A stretch of DNA of 64,000 nt from Tepidimonas alkaliphilus (GTDB lineage: Bacteria > Pseudomonadota > Gammaproteobacteria > Burkholderiales > Burkholderiaceae_C), in assembly GCF_007556595.1 (NCBI RefSeq), contig NZ_VJNB01000005.1, forward strand, positions 1 to 64,000, in the 5' to 3' direction. A program made the position numbers and the translations under genes. This document shows, one piece after another, positions 18,196 to 27,027 of this stretch (positions are counted from its first letter, which is position 1; every line of letters begins with the position of its first letter). The notes beneath the pieces were generated by a model that was not told where the DNA came from, did not search any database, and saw only the letters and a program-made list of their open reading frames with translations.

Positions 18196-18771
18196 TCACT
18201 CCTTAAAGGGCGCGCCGCGCGCGGCATTCAGGTCAACGCGGAACACGCGCAGCAGCGCCGCCTCGTAGCGTGCCTTCATGTCGGCCACCATCGCGGCGGC
18301 GTCGTCGCAGTTGAGCGCGTGCACCAGCAGCTCGCCGCGGCGCTCGTCGATCACCGCCGACACCGTGCCCGGCGTCATCGTGATGATGCTGGCCAGCAGC
18401 GCGTTGACGCGCGCATGGTCGGTGGCCAGCGGCAGGCGCAGCCAGGCCGGCTGCAACCGCTGCATCGGCCCCAGCGTCAGCCGCGCCACGGTGACGTTGG
18501 CCACCACGATGTCCCACAGCACCACCGCCACCAGCCGCAGCACCGACGGCCAGTGCAGGCGGCTGGCATCGCCAAGGAACGGCGCCAGCAGCCGCGGCAC
18601 CGCCCAGGCCAGCAGCAGCGCCGCCAACAGGTGCGCCAGCGCCAGGCTGTGCGCCAGCAACAGCCAGGTGAGCCCCAGCTGCAGCGACAACACCGGGTGC
18701 GGAAACCAACGCCGCCAGCCGGTCGGCGGCTGGCCGGGGCGCAGCGGCTCATGGCGGGTCGCCGGGTTCAT
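18196..18771 (-). CDS. mrpE: Mrp antiporter subunit E (six-gene operon)
   Basis: The 191-residue protein has the MnhE layout: hydrophobic helices in the first ~80 residues, then the conserved cytoplasmic part. That part shows 'LWDIVVANVTVARLTLGP', 'HARVNALLASIITMTPGTVSAVI' (in pieces) and 'LVHALNCDDAAAMVADMKARY'. MrpE is needed for assembly or stability of the antiporter. The start overlaps the end of mrpD by 4 bases. It is much longer than its 119-residue counterpart in the upstream operon and keeps the N-terminal helices that one lacks. Confidence 0.92.
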   Translation of the reverse strand: MNPATRHEPLRPGQPPTGWRRWFPHPVLSLQLGLTWLLLAHSLALAHLLAALLLAWAVPRLLAPFLGDASRLHWPSVLRLVAVVLWDIVVANVTVARLTLGPMQRLQPAWLRLPLATDHARVNALLASIITMTPGTVSAVIDERRGELLVHALNCDDAAAMVADMKARYEAALLRVFRVDLNAARGAPFKE

Positions 18772-20417
18772 CGGGCTTCCTCCTGCGCGGGGACGGCCGA
18801 TGCCGGCACGCGGCCGTCATACGGGCGCGTGGTCGGCACCTGCGGGCCGCCGTGGCGCGCCAGCACCGCCGCCGCGTAGCCGGCCTTGTCGGTCAGCTGG
18901 CGCGCGGCGGCGTCGGTGTAAGCCTTGACCGGGGCGGCGCCCACCGCCAGCGCCACCGTCAGCGCCATAAAGGCCCACGGCGCGGCCAGCAGCCGGGCGC
19001 TGCCGCCGGCCGACGGCGCCGGCTGCGCCGGCTCGACATGCCAGAACATCACAATGCCAGCGCGCGCCAAGCCGATCAGCGTCAGGAACCCAACCCCCAG
19101 CATCACCGACCACACCCACGGCTGCGCCGGCAGCCCGGCCGAGCTCTGCAGCAGCATCACCTTGCCAAGAAAGCCCGGCAGCGGCGGCAGGCCGGCGGCG
19201 GAGGCCGCGCCGAACAGCATCATCACGCCGAGCAGCACCGGCTCGCGCACCGCCGGCGCCGGCTGCAGCCGGTCGCCGACCGCGCCGCGCTGCGCCGCGG
19301 CCAGCTCGACGAACAGGAACAGCCCGGCGATCACCACCGTGCTGTGCAGCGTGTAGTAGAGCGCCGCCGACAGCGTCTCCGGCGTGAACAGCGCCACGCC
19401 GGCGGCGATGGTGCCGACCGAGGCCACCGTCAGGTACGCCACCAGCCGCGCCAGCGTGTGCGCCGCCAGCGCCCCCAGCACGCCGAGCACGCTGGTCATG
19501 AGCGCCGCCGGCAGCAGCCACGGCTGCGCGGTCAGCGTGGCCGCGCCGGCGTCCAGCCCGAAGATCACCCAGTGCACGCGCACGATCGCGTAGACGCCGA
19601 CCTTGGTCATCACCGCGAACAGCGCCGCCACCGGCGCGCTGGCCGCGGCGTAGGCGCCCGGCAGCCAGAAGTAGAGCGGCACCAGCGCCGCCTTGAGGCC
19701 GAACACCACCAGCAGGATCAGCGCCGCAGCCTGCGCCAGCCGCAGCTCGGCGCCCTGCAGCTGCGCCACCTTCAGCGCCACGTCGGCCATGTTGAGCGTG
19801 CCGGTGACGGAGTAGATGATCGCCAGCCCGATCAGGAACAGCGCCGAGGCGGTGAGGTTGAGCACCACATAGTGCACGCCCATGCGCAGCCGCTCGCGCC
19901 CCTGCCCGTGCAGCAGCAGCACGTAGGAGGCGATCAGCAGCACCTCGAAGAAGACGAACAGGTTGAACAGGTCGCCTGTGAGGAACGCCCCGTTGAGCCC
20001 CATCAGCTGGAAGTGGAAGATGGCGTGGAAGTGACGCCCACGCGTGTCCCAGCCGCCGCAGGCGTAGCCCAGCACCGGCAGCGCCACCGCCTGCGTCAGC
20101 AGCACCATCAGCGCCGCGAGGCGATCGACCACCATCACGATGCCGAACGGCGCCGGCCATTCGCCGAGCTCGTACACCGTCAGCTCGCCGCTGGAAGCGC
20201 GCGCCACCAGCGCCAGCGCCAGCAGCAGCCCCAGCGTCGCCGAGGCCAGGCTCAGCGCACGCCGGCGCGCCAGACGCGCCGCGCTGCCGTGGCCGCCGCC
20301 CTGGGCGGAGGGGCCGTCGTGGTCGCCGAGCAGCAGCAGCGCCACCGCCGTCAGCGACGGCAGCAACACCGACAGCACCGGCGCGTGCGCCTGCCAGAAC
20401 GCCTGCAGCGCCGCCAT
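18768..20417 (-). CDS. mrpD: Mrp antiporter subunit D (six-gene operon)
   Basis: The 549-residue protein is a proton-pumping-type antiporter subunit, homologous to complex I NuoL/M/N. It has about 14 membrane helices. The conserved Glu is in 'LFNLFVFFEVLLIASYVLLL' (near residue 175) and the conserved Lys helix is 'PLYFWLPGAYAAASAPVAAL' followed by 'FAVMTKVGVYAIVR' (near 265-295). Gene ends overlap or abut mrpC and mrpE. A hydrophilic C-terminal tail of ~60 residues ('DGRVPASAVPAQEEAR') is longer than usual. With MrpA it is thought to form the ion path. Confidence 0.94.
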   Translation of the reverse strand: MAALQAFWQAHAPVLSVLLPSLTAVALLLLGDHDGPSAQGGGHGSAARLARRRALSLASATLGLLLALALVARASSGELTVYELGEWPAPFGIVMVVDRLAALMVLLTQAVALPVLGYACGGWDTRGRHFHAIFHFQLMGLNGAFLTGDLFNLFVFFEVLLIASYVLLLHGQGRERLRMGVHYVVLNLTASALFLIGLAIIYSVTGTLNMADVALKVAQLQGAELRLAQAAALILLVVFGLKAALVPLYFWLPGAYAAASAPVAALFAVMTKVGVYAIVRVHWVIFGLDAGAATLTAQPWLLPAALMTSVLGVLGALAAHTLARLVAYLTVASVGTIAAGVALFTPETLSAALYYTLHSTVVIAGLFLFVELAAAQRGAVGDRLQPAPAVREPVLLGVMMLFGAASAAGLPPLPGFLGKVMLLQSSAGLPAQPWVWSVMLGVGFLTLIGLARAGIVMFWHVEPAQPAPSAGGSARLLAAPWAFMALTVALAVGAAPVKAYTDAAARQLTDKAGYAAAVLARHGGPQVPTTRPYDGRVPASAVPAQEEAR

Positions 20418-20785
20418 CAGCCCTCCTCCCGGCGCGCGGCAGCACCCAGCGGCACCCCCGGCTCACGGCCGTCGACGTGGTCGCTGCCGTTCTCGTGCGC
20501 GCTGCGCAGCGCGAGCTCGACGATGAAGCCGGTGGTGGCAAAGCCGATCACGATCGCGGTCAGCACCAGCGCCTGCGGCAAGGGATCGACCACCGTCTCG
20601 CCGCTGCCGAGGATCGGATGCGCGTCGGTCCACAGCCGCCCCATCACGAAGATGAAGACGTTGACCGCGTAGCTCAGCAGCGACAGCCCCAGCACCACCG
20701 GGAAGGTGCGCCCGCGCAGCAACAGGTAGAGGCCGCAGGCCGTCACCAGCCCCAGGCCCGAGGCAACCAGAAATTCCATGCTCAT
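20417..20785 (-). CDS. mrpC: Mrp antiporter subunit C (six-gene operon)
   Basis: The 122-residue protein is a NuoK-like subunit with three membrane helices: 'FLVASGLGLVTACGLYLLLRG', 'VVLGLSLLSYAVNVFIFVMG' and 'DPLPQALVLTAIVIGFATTGF' (each given in part). The PLPQALVLTAIVI motif is diagnostic for MrpC. It overlaps the end of the fused mrpA by 4 bases and its stop codon overlaps the mrpD start, indicating coupling. The C-terminal tail is short and charged. Confidence 0.95.
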   Translation of the reverse strand: MSMEFLVASGLGLVTACGLYLLLRGRTFPVVLGLSLLSYAVNVFIFVMGRLWTDAHPILGSGETVVDPLPQALVLTAIVIGFATTGFIVELALRSAHENGSDHVDGREPGVPLGAAARREEG

Positions 20786-23616
20786 CGTGCCGGCCCTCCC
20801 GCTTCGGGTCCGCGGCGCTCGTGCCCCTCGACGCTGGCCGAGCCGAGCATCGAGATCGTCAGCAGCGTGGCGCCGACCACCGTGAAATACACCCCGAGGT
20901 CGAACAGTGCCGCGCTTGCGAGCGGCAGCTCACCCAGCAGCGGCAGGTGCGGATGGCCGTGCGCGCTGGTCAGGAACGGCCGCCCGAACAGGAAAGCGCC
21001 GATGCCGGTGGCCCCGGCGGTGGCCAGCCCCGTGCCAATCCAGCGCACGTAACGCCGCCCGCCCCCGGCGCGCAGCGCGGCCTCGGCGCGCCGCTGGCCC
21101 AGCGCCATGAACTGCAGCACCAGCGCCACCGCCGTCACCAGCCCGGCGATGAAGCCGCCGCCGGGCGCGTTGTGCCCGCGCATGAAGATATAGACCGCCA
21201 CCACCAGCGCCGCCGGCAGCACCACCGAGGCCGCCACGCGCAGCAGCAGCGGCGGCTCGGCGAACGTCCAGCGCCGCCCGCCCTCGTCCACCGCCGGCCG
21301 GTGCACGCGCATGCCCTCCAGCAGGGCCAGCACGCCGATCGCCGCGATCGCCAGCACCGTGATCTCGCCAAACGTGTCGTAGCCGCGGAAGTCCACCAGG
21401 ATGACGTTGACGACGTTGGCGCCGCCACCCTTCGGCAGCGAGTGCTCGAGGAAGTACCACGCGATCGAACTGTAATCGCGCGTCAGCATCACCCAGGCGA
21501 TCCAGCCCAGGCCCGCGCCGCCGGCGATCGCCAGCAGCGCGTCGCGCAGGCGGCGGTCGGAGGTCGATTCGCGCGGCGTGCGCGCCGGCAGCAGCGCCAG
21601 CCCCATCAGCAGCAGCACGGTGGAGACCAGCTCCACCGACAGCTGGGTCAGTGCCAGATCCGGCGCCGAAAAGCTCACGAACACCAGCGACGTCACCAGC
21701 CCGACGACGCCGACCAGCACCACCGCCAGGAAGCGCCAGTGGTGCAGCGCCACCAGCGCCACGCAGGTGGCCGCCAGCAGCGCCCACACCACCCAGGCCA
21801 GCGCGTTGGCCGGCAGCCGCTCGCGCGCGCCGGCGCCAATGCCCTGCCCGGCCAGCACCGCGGCGGCCACCACCACCGCCGCGCCGACCAGCCACGCCAC
21901 GTAGCGCTGCAGCGAGCCGTTTTCCAGCGCCGCGGTGGCGCGCCCGGCCAGGCCGAGCAGGCCATCGATGGCGCGCTCGAACACCACGCGCCCCTGCAGC
22001 GGACCGAACCAGCCCTCCACCGCCAGCCCGTGCAGCCGGCGGCCGCGCTGCAGCGCGGCGTACAGCGCCACTCCGCCGGCCAGCGCCAGCAGGCTCATCA
22101 CCAACGGCAGGTTGACGCCGTGCCACAGCGCCAGGTGCAGCTCGGGCAACGGCTGCGGCGCCACCATCGCCGCCGCCGCCACCTCCACCAGCGGGCCGAA
22201 CACCGCCGCCGGCGCCAGCCCCGCCGCCACCGCGATCAGCACCAGCAAGGTGGCCGGCAGCCGCATGCCCAGTGGCGGCTCGTGCGGGTGCGGGTTCGGC
22301 ACCTCGCCCGGCGGCCCGTGGAAGAAGGTGTCGTGCACCAGCCGCAGCGAATACGCCACGCTGCACGCGCCGGCCAGCGTCACCACCAGCGGCACGAACC
22401 ACGTGCCGGTGCCCACCGCCTCGGCGAAGAACAGCTCCTTGGAGACGAAGCCGTTGGTCAGCGGCACGCCGGCCATCGAGGCCGCCGCCACCACCGCCAG
22501 CGTCGCCGTCCACGGCATCAGCACCGCCAGGCCGCCCAGCCGCCGCATGTCGCGCGAGCCGGTCTCGTGATCGACGATGCCGGCCACCATGAACAGCGGC
22601 GCCTTGAAGCTGGCGTGGTTGAGCACGTGCAGCAGCGCCGCCGCCGCCGCCAGCGGCGAGCCGAGCCCCACGAGGAACATGATCAGCCCGAGGTGGCTGA
22701 CCGTGGAGTAGGCCAGCAGGCCCTTGAGGTCGTGCTTGAAGATGGCCACGAAGGCCGCGAATGCTACCGTGACCAGCCCGGCGCCCGTCACCAGCAGCTC
22801 GAACGTGCCGCTGCCGGCCAGCACCGGATGCAGCCGCATCAGCAGGAACAGGCCGGCCTTGACCATGGTGGCCGAGTGCAGGTAGGCCGACACCGGCGTC
22901 GGCGCCGCCATCGCGTCCGGCAGCCAGAAGTGGAACGGCCACTGCGCGCTCTTGGTGAAGGCGCCCAGCAGGATCAGCAACAGCGCCGGCACGAACCACG
23001 GGTCGGCCTGGATCTCGGCGGCGCGGCCGGCCATCTCGCTGATCTCGAACGTCCCGGCGACCCAGCCCAGCAGCACGAAGCCCGCCAGCATCGCCAGCCC
23101 GCCGCCGCCGGTCACCGCCAGCGCCTGCCGCGCCCCGGCGCGCGCGTCGGCGCGGTGGCTCCAGTAGCCCACCAGCAGGAACGACGACAGGCTGGTCAGC
23201 TCCCAGAACACCACCAGCAGCAGCAGGTTGTCCGACAGCACCACACCCAGCATCGCCGCCATGAACAGCATCAGCACGGCGTAGAACTTGCCGGGCGGAT
23301 CGTCCGGGCCGAGGTAGTAGGCCCCGTAGACGACGATCAGCACGCCGATGAAGGTGATCAGCGCGGCAAACAGCCACGCCAGCCCATCCATGCGCAGGCC
23401 GACGTTGAGGCCGATGTCGGGCACCCACGGCAGGAAGCCCGCCACCGCCTGCCCTGCCCAGACCTGCGGCGCCTGCGCCACGATCAGCGCCAGGCTCGCC
23501 AGCGTGACGGCCAGCGCCGCCGCCACGGTGGCGGCGCGCGAGCGGCGCGACAGCGCCCACGTCAGCGCGGTGCCGACGACCAGCGGCAGCAGGATGATGG
23601 CAAGGAGGACGGCCAT
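20782..23616 (-). CDS. mrpA: Mrp antiporter subunit A fused to subunit B (six-gene operon)
   Basis: The 944-residue protein begins with a NuoL-like proton-antiporter domain (about residues 1-480). It shows the Glu helix 'LLLVVFWELTSLSSFLLVGY' and 'FHFWLPDAMAAPTPVSAYLH' followed by 'SATMVKAG'. A DUF4040/MrpA C-terminal region follows, with 'NVVNVILVDFRGYDTFGEIT'. The last ~145 residues are a full MrpB domain ('VAVYIFMRGHNAPGGGFIAG', 'ALFDLGVYFTVVGATLLTIS'). This A-B fusion defines group 2 (PhaA-type) Mrp operons. The ATG at 23616 follows GGAGG; the frame stays open further upstream without a family match. It starts 118 bases after mrpG of the upstream operon, leaving space for its own promoter. 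Confidence 0.94.
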   Translation of the reverse strand: MAVLLAIILLPLVVGTALTWALSRRSRAATVAAALAVTLASLALIVAQAPQVWAGQAVAGFLPWVPDIGLNVGLRMDGLAWLFAALITFIGVLIVVYGAYYLGPDDPPGKFYAVLMLFMAAMLGVVLSDNLLLLVVFWELTSLSSFLLVGYWSHRADARAGARQALAVTGGGGLAMLAGFVLLGWVAGTFEISEMAGRAAEIQADPWFVPALLLILLGAFTKSAQWPFHFWLPDAMAAPTPVSAYLHSATMVKAGLFLLMRLHPVLAGSGTFELLVTGAGLVTVAFAAFVAIFKHDLKGLLAYSTVSHLGLIMFLVGLGSPLAAAAALLHVLNHASFKAPLFMVAGIVDHETGSRDMRRLGGLAVLMPWTATLAVVAAASMAGVPLTNGFVSKELFFAEAVGTGTWFVPLVVTLAGACSVAYSLRLVHDTFFHGPPGEVPNPHPHEPPLGMRLPATLLVLIAVAAGLAPAAVFGPLVEVAAAAMVAPQPLPELHLALWHGVNLPLVMSLLALAGGVALYAALQRGRRLHGLAVEGWFGPLQGRVVFERAIDGLLGLAGRATAALENGSLQRYVAWLVGAAVVVAAAVLAGQGIGAGARERLPANALAWVVWALLAATCVALVALHHWRFLAVVLVGVVGLVTSLVFVSFSAPDLALTQLSVELVSTVLLLMGLALLPARTPRESTSDRRLRDALLAIAGGAGLGWIAWVMLTRDYSSIAWYFLEHSLPKGGGANVVNVILVDFRGYDTFGEITVLAIAAIGVLALLEGMRVHRPAVDEGGRRWTFAEPPLLLRVAASVVLPAALVVAVYIFMRGHNAPGGGFIAGLVTAVALVLQFMALGQRRAEAALRAGGGRRYVRWIGTGLATAGATGIGAFLFGRPFLTSAHGHPHLPLLGELPLASAALFDLGVYFTVVGATLLTISMLGSASVEGHERRGPEAGGPAR

Positions 23617-23734
23617 GACGACGGTGCGGGGTGGGGCGGGCACGACCCGGCGGCCGCGCCGCCGCGGCGGATGCCGCCGCGACCCCGCGATTGTAGGCAC
23701 GCGCGGCGGCGCTTTTCGGCGCCGATGCGCGCGT

Positions 23735-24058
23735 TCAGGGGTGCTGGCCGCCGGCAGGGACGGCGCGGCGCACGTCGTCGTCCAGCCCGGCCTCGCGCAC
23801 CGCGGCGCGCGCCAGCAGGTTGGAGGCCACCGGCAGCGTCGCCAGCAGGAAGCCGATCACCAGCAGCAGCCGCCAGGTCCACGCCCACTGCCCGGCCACC
23901 AGCAGCGCGCCCAGCGCCACCAGCGCCACCGCCAGCGTGCCGGCCTTGGTGGCGGCGTGCTGGCGCGTCAGCGCATCCGGCAGCGCCACCACCCCCCAGG
24001 CGGCCACCACCAGCAGCGCCGCCCCGATCCAAAGCAGCAGGTGCCCGAGCGCGCTCAC
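23735..24058 (-). CDS. mrpG: Mrp antiporter subunit G (seven-gene operon)
   Basis: The product is 107 residues from a GTG start at 24058 that overlaps the mrpF stop (GTGA). Three membrane helices and the MnhG motif are present: 'GAALLVVAAWGVVALPDALT', 'RQHAATKAGTLAVALVALGA' and a final helix 'WRLLLVIGFLLATLPVASNL'. The sequence is quite diverged from the mrpG at 17559 (the 'MRFxDFYxRLHA' region reads 'LPDALTRQHA' here), so the two operons are not a recent duplication. It is the last gene of the seven-gene set. Confidence 0.88.
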   Translation of the reverse strand: MSALGHLLLWIGAALLVVAAWGVVALPDALTRQHAATKAGTLAVALVALGALLVAGQWAWTWRLLLVIGFLLATLPVASNLLARAAVREAGLDDDVRRAVPAGGQHP

Positions 24059-24318
24059 GACGCGCCCCCCCGGTCCACCAGCCGCGCCCAGCCGATGGTG
24101 GCGACGAACCCCACCAGCGCCAGCCCGATGGCCACGTCGAGAAACACCGTGCGCTGCGTGGCCAGCGCCGCCGCCACGCACAGCGCCACCGCCGCCGCCA
24201 GCAGGATGTCCAGCGCCACGATGCGGTCGGCGTGGCGCGGCCCGCGCAGCATCCGCACCACCGCCAGCGCCGTGGCCAGCGCGGCCGCCAGCACCAGGAT
24301 CGTCACCGTCACGCCCAT
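24055..24318 (-). CDS. mrpF: Mrp antiporter subunit F (seven-gene operon)
   Basis: The 87-residue protein has three hydrophobic helices and the MnhF motif 'RMLRGPRHADRIVALDILLA', with the same RGP...DR...D core as the copy at 17914. It ends 'WARLVDRGGAS'. It lies 3 bases after the mrpE stop and overlaps the mrpG start. It belongs to the upstream seven-gene Mrp operon in which A and B are separate genes. Confidence 0.91.
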   Translation of the reverse strand: MGVTVTILVLAAALATALAVVRMLRGPRHADRIVALDILLAAAVALCVAAALATQRTVFLDVAIGLALVGFVATIGWARLVDRGGAS

Positions 24319-24321
24319 GTT

Positions 24322-24681
24322 TCAGCCCTCCCGTCCGAACAGCGTCACCAGCCCCGGCTCGAAGTCGCGCCGGATGCCGCGCAGCACCGCCTCGGTGTCG
24401 GAGGCGTCCAGCACGTGCAGCAGCAGCTCACGGCGTCGCAGGTCGATGTCGATCGCGGTGGTGCCGGGCGTGAGCGTCACCATGCAGGCCAGCAGCGCCG
24501 CGCCCTGCTCGCTCATCGGCGCAAACGGCACCCGCACGAACGCCGCCGGTGGCGCGCGGCGCTTCAGCGTCGCGCGCCCGATCACGCCGACCGTCTGCAC
24601 GCCCGACACCACCACCGCCACGAGGAAGCGCGCCAGCAGCGCCAGCGCTGCGGCCGCCTTGCGCACCGGCCCGGCCCTCAT
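24322..24681 (-). CDS. mrpE: Mrp antiporter subunit E, short form (seven-gene operon)
   Basis: The 119-residue product keeps the conserved cytoplasmic MnhE core ('MSEQGAALLACMVTLTPGTT', 'RRRELLLHVLDASDTEAVL') but has only one predicted helix ('ALLARFLVAVVVSGVQTVGV') ahead of it. The normal family length is about 160-190 residues, as in the copy at 18196. The ATG at 24681 overlaps the mrpD stop by 4 bases, so the short start is likely real. No in-frame MnhE-like sequence was seen upstream inside mrpD. It could be a natural short subtype or an N-terminally reduced subunit. Confidence 0.86.
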   Translation of the reverse strand: MRAGPVRKAAAALALLARFLVAVVVSGVQTVGVIGRATLKRRAPPAAFVRVPFAPMSEQGAALLACMVTLTPGTTAIDIDLRRRELLLHVLDASDTEAVLRGIRRDFEPGLVTLFGREG

Positions 24682-26141
24682 CGCGCCCCTCCGCCCAGCG
24701 TCCCGGCCGCCGCCAGCGCGTAATCGAGCAGCGCCTGCGGCCACAGCCCGATGGCCAGCGTGATGAGCGCAAGCATGAGCGTCGCCGCCCACGCCGGGCC
24801 CAGACGCGCGTCGCGCGGCGGCTGCCAGCCCGGCTGCGGGTGCGGCTTCCAGAACGCCTCCATCCAGATCTTCATCATCGAATACAGCGTCAGCACACTC
24901 ACCAGCAGCGCCACCGCGGTCCAGACCAAGCGCCCCTGCGCCAACGCCTCCTGCAGCACCCACAGCTTGGACCAGAAGCCTGACAACGGCGGGATGCCGA
25001 CCAGCGACAGCGCCGGTACCAGGAACAACACCCCGAGCCACGGGCGCGCGCGCCACAGGCCGCCGACGGCGCGCAGGTCGTAGCCACCGGCCAGCCGCCA
25101 GACCATCGCGGCGATCAGGAACAGGTTGGCCTTCACGACGATGTGGTGCAGCGTGTAGAACAGCGCCGCCGCATCGCCGGCCGGGCTGGCCAGCGCCACC
25201 GCCAGCAGGATGTAGCCGATCTGGCTGACGATGTGAAACGCCAGGATGCGCCGCATGTCCCAGTGGTAGGCGGCGCCCAGCACCCCCACCAGCATCGTGG
25301 CCGCCGCGATCCAGCCCAGCGCCTCGGCCAGCCAGGCGGCGCTCGCCCGCGGCGCCCAATCGGCCAGCGTGCGCAGCACCGCGTAGGCGCCGACCTTGGT
25401 CAGCAGCCCCGCAAACAGCGCCAGCAGCGGCGCCGGCAGCGTCGGGTAGGCCGCCGGCAGCCAGGCGAACAGCGGAAACGCCCCGGCCTTGATCAGCAAC
25501 GCCAGCAGCAGGCCCGCGAGCGCCAGCGCCACCGGCCCGGCCGGCGCCTGCGGCAGCGCCTGCGCCAGCGCACCGTAGTTCAGGTGCCCGCTGACGGCGT
25601 AGACCATGCCGACCGCCAGCAACAGCAGCAGCGTGCCGACCAGGTTCAGCGTGAAATACTTGAACGTGCCGTCGAGCTGATCGGTGCGCCCGCCCAGCGC
25701 CAGCAGGCCCACCGCGCAGATCAGCATCACCTCGAACCAGACGTAGAGGTTGAACAGGTCGGCGGTGGCGAACGCCCCGCCGACCCCGGCCAGCAGCCCG
25801 TGCACCAGCGGCAGCTGCAGCGGGTGCGCCGGCCCCGGGTCGGCGTCGCTGGCCTGAAACGTCAGGCACGCCACCGCCATCACCGCGGTGACGAGCACCA
25901 GGGCCGCCGACAGCCGGTCCACCGCGAACACGATGCCAAACGGCTCGCCCCAGTCGCCGAACACCATGCGCGCCGGCGCACCCGAGTTGACCTGCGCCAG
26001 CAGCGTCAGCGCGCCGGCCAGCAGCGCCCATGCGCCGAGGTGGCTGACCACGCGTTGCGCCGCCGCATGGCGCTGCAGCAGCGTGGTGGCCGCGGCGGTG
26101 GCCAGCGGCACCAGCACCGGCACGGTGACGAGCCAGCTCAT
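24678..26141 (-). CDS. mrpD: Mrp antiporter subunit D (seven-gene operon)
   Basis: The 487-residue NuoN/M-like subunit has about 14 membrane helices. The conserved Glu is in 'DLFNLYVWFEVMLICAVGLL' (near residue 130) and the Lys-helix region is 'FPLFAWLPAAYPTLPAPLLA' followed by 'LFAGLLTKVGAYAVLR' (near 215-250). The frame is open further upstream, but the ATG at 26141 overlaps the mrpC stop and gives the family N-terminus 'MSWLVTVPVLVPLATAAATT'. It overlaps mrpE downstream by 4 bases. Confidence 0.93.
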   Translation of the reverse strand: MSWLVTVPVLVPLATAAATTLLQRHAAAQRVVSHLGAWALLAGALTLLAQVNSGAPARMVFGDWGEPFGIVFAVDRLSAALVLVTAVMAVACLTFQASDADPGPAHPLQLPLVHGLLAGVGGAFATADLFNLYVWFEVMLICAVGLLALGGRTDQLDGTFKYFTLNLVGTLLLLLAVGMVYAVSGHLNYGALAQALPQAPAGPVALALAGLLLALLIKAGAFPLFAWLPAAYPTLPAPLLALFAGLLTKVGAYAVLRTLADWAPRASAAWLAEALGWIAAATMLVGVLGAAYHWDMRRILAFHIVSQIGYILLAVALASPAGDAAALFYTLHHIVVKANLFLIAAMVWRLAGGYDLRAVGGLWRARPWLGVLFLVPALSLVGIPPLSGFWSKLWVLQEALAQGRLVWTAVALLVSVLTLYSMMKIWMEAFWKPHPQPGWQPPRDARLGPAWAATLMLALITLAIGLWPQALLDYALAAAGTLGGGAR

Positions 26142-26575
26142 CGCGCGTCCTCCGCGCCGCCGTCGGCGCGCGGCGGCCACGCCGGCTCGAACGCCGGCGG
26201 CGTCAGCGGCGGCTTGACCGGGTCGGTGGCCGGCGGCTCGGCCTGGCGCAGCAGCGCCGCGTCGTCGCTGCCGACGCGCTGGATCAGCCGCAGCGCCAGC
26301 ACCAGCGCAAAGCACACCAGCGCAAAGCTGATGACGATCGCGGTGAGCACCAGCGCCTGCGGCAGCGGGTTGGCCGCCTGCTCCAGCGCCAGCTGGCCGG
26401 GGGGCACCACCGCCGGCTGCGCCGATCCGAGCCGCCCGGAGGCGAACAGCGCCAGATTCACCGCGCTGCCGGCGATCGCCAGCCCCAGCACGATGCGCAG
26501 CACGTCACGCGACAGCGCCAGGTACACCCCAGCCCCCAGCGCCACCCCGACCGCCAGCGCCAATGCCCAGATCAT
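26138..26575 (-). CDS. mrpC: Mrp antiporter subunit C (seven-gene operon)
   Basis: The 145-residue NuoK-like subunit has three helices, with the diagnostic 'NPLPQALVLTAIVISFALVC'. A Pro-rich, charged C-terminal tail of about 45 residues makes it longer than the 122-residue copy at 20417. The first helix reads 'MIWALALAVGVALGAGVYLA'. It overlaps mrpB and mrpD by 4 bases at each end. Confidence 0.92.
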   Translation of the reverse strand: MIWALALAVGVALGAGVYLALSRDVLRIVLGLAIAGSAVNLALFASGRLGSAQPAVVPPGQLALEQAANPLPQALVLTAIVISFALVCFALVLALRLIQRVGSDDAALLRQAEPPATDPVKPPLTPPAFEPAWPPRADGGAEDAR

Positions 26576-27027
26576 CGATCCCCTCCCGCCGGCTCGCCGT
26601 CCGCCGCCGGCGCCTCGTCCAGCGCCAGCAGCGCCAGCGCATAGCCCGCCAGCGCCCCCCAGACGCACAGGTACACGCCGAGGTCGAACACCAGCACGGT
26701 GGACACCGCCACGCCGCCCGGCAGGCTGGCCCACAGGTGCGTCAGGTACGGCAGGCCGAGCCACCCCGCCGGCAGCCCCGACAGCAGCGCCAGCGCCACG
26801 CCCGCCGCCGCCAGCGCCTGCGGCGAGCGCAGCGGCAGGCGCCGCCGCGCCGCCACGGTGCCGCGCGCCACCGCCCACAGCACCGAGGCGCTGGCCGCCA
26901 CCAGCCCGCCGATGAAGCCGCCGCCCGGCTCGTTGTGCCCGCGCAGCAGCACCCACAGCGACGCCGCCACGATCAGAACGTAGAGCGGCCCGGCCACCAC
27001 CTCCAGCATCGGCGAGCGGCGGTTCAT
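26572..27027 (-). CDS. mrpB: Mrp antiporter subunit B (seven-gene operon)
   Basis: The 151-residue protein is a free-standing MrpB with four helices and the motif 'SLWVLLRGHNEPGGGFIGGL' followed by 'TVLVFDLGVYLCVWGALAGY'. The same domain is fused to the end of MrpA in the downstream operon. The start overlaps the mrpA stop and the end overlaps mrpC, each by 4 bases. A separate B gene marks this as a group 1 Mrp operon. Confidence 0.93.
   Translation of the reverse strand: MNRRSPMLEVVAGPLYVLIVAASLWVLLRGHNEPGGGFIGGLVAASASVLWAVARGTVAARRRLPLRSPQALAAAGVALALLSGLPAGWLGLPYLTHLWASLPGGVAVSTVLVFDLGVYLCVWGALAGYALALLALDEAPAADGEPAGGDR

Noticed and set aside
20821-24723. A very long open frame (1,300 codons) on the plus strand across the Mrp block
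   Set aside because: It is antisense to clear Mrp genes and its translation is His/Arg/Gln-rich low complexity. Long antisense frames are expected in DNA this GC-rich.
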